Shown piece after piece: positions 5,750 to 6,042 of a stretch of 6,042 nucleotides of DNA. Every line of letters starts with the position of its first letter. The first letter of the stretch is position 1. The translations under genes were made by a program, and so were the position numbers. The notes under the pieces are model-generated. The model did no database searches and was not told where the DNA came from. It was given only the letters and a program-made list of their open reading frames with translations. The stretch covers positions 1-6,042 of the forward strand of contig CAAGMP010000128.1 of assembly GCA_900771065.1 (NCBI GenBank). Direction: 5' to 3'. This stretch comes from an uncultured Acinetobacter sp. Its GTDB lineage: Bacteria; Pseudomonadota; Gammaproteobacteria; Pseudomonadales; Moraxellaceae.

Positions 5750-6042
5750 ATGATGGAAGTAACTGCTAAATTACGCGGTGCCGCTATCTCGGCACAAAAA
5801 GCTCGTTTGGTTGCAGATCTTATCCGCGGCAAATCTGTTGCGCACGCACTTAACATTTTGAACTTCAGCAACAAAAAAGCTGCAGTCCTAGTTAAGAAAG
5901 CGTTAGAGTCTGCAATTGCAAACGCTGAACACAATAACAGTTTAGATGTAGACGACCTTAAAGTTTCTACGATCTACGTTGATGAAGGCATGAGCCTGAA
6001 ACGTATTATGCCACGTGCTAAAGGCCGTGCAGATCGTATTAC
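5750..6042 (+). CDS. rplV: 50S ribosomal protein L22, C-terminus cut by the window edge
   Basis: The first 97 codons plus two bases of a protein that is normally about 110 residues. L22 binds all 23S domains and its beta-hairpin lines the exit tunnel. Recognised by SAQKARLVADLIRGK (14-28 counting from the first ATG), NKKAAVLVKKALESAIANAE (41-60) and KRIMPRAKGRADR (84-96). The hairpin segment deleted in some macrolide-resistant E. coli (Met82-Lys83-Arg84) is present as Leu-Lys-Arg. Two adjacent ATGs exist, at 5750 and 5753. The second gives residue numbering identical to E. coli and a better distance from AGGTG (5743-5747), but annotations I recall for Acinetobacter keep both methionines. Eight bases separate it from rpsS. 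Confidence 0.95.
   Translation, partial: MMEVTAKLRGAAISAQKARLVADLIRGKSVAHALNILNFSNKKAAVLVKKALESAIANAEHNNSLDVDDLKVSTIYVDEGMSLKRIMPRAKGRADRI

Noticed and set aside
2669..6042. Resistance substitutions in S10, L4 or L22
   Set aside because: S10 Val57, the L4 lysine equivalent to E. coli Lys63 and the L22 hairpin are all present without deletion or known resistance change; Leu for Met in the L22 hairpin looks like lineage variation.

Overview
The window is a piece of a low-GC gammaproteobacterial chromosome, most probably Acinetobacter or a close Moraxellaceae relative. That assignment rests on my memory of family sequences: the 103-residue S10, the 212-residue L3 starting MAIGLVGRK and the 200-residue L4 all read like Acinetobacter proteins. 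No database search was made.

Layout. The left quarter is leftward. It holds the N-terminal 77 codons of the replication-restart helicase PriA (running off the left edge), preceded by its probable promoter, and then a full-length cystathionine beta-lyase (metC) with a strong inverted repeat just past its stop codon. A 141-base divergent spacer separates metC from a rightward stand-alone class I glutamine amidotransferase of unknown substrate. After it comes a 265-base spacer with a good sigma70-type promoter (TTGCTT-17-TATAAT) and a roughly 180-base untranslated leader rich in inverted repeats. The leader leads into the S10 ribosomal protein operon: rpsJ (S10), rplC (L3), rplD (L4), rplW (L23), rplB (L2), rpsS (S19) and the first 97 codons of rplV (L22), cut by the right edge. 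The order is the same as in E. coli.

How the genes work together. The seven ribosomal genes are tightly packed (an ATGA overlap, or gaps of 8 to 19 bases) and almost certainly co-transcribed. The exception is the 60-base rpsJ-rplC gap, which contains a terminator-like hairpin with a T6 tail. Its loop is complementary to the rplC Shine-Dalgarno region. The long leader suggests autogenous control, as L4 exerts on the S10 operon of E. coli, but the RNA structures here are only inferred from inverted repeats. priA, metC and the amidotransferase are ordinary housekeeping neighbours with no evident functional link to the ribosomal operon.

No mobile element, CRISPR array, tRNA or rRNA gene, or recognisable exotic system was found. 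The observations most worth following up are the RNA structures around rpsJ.
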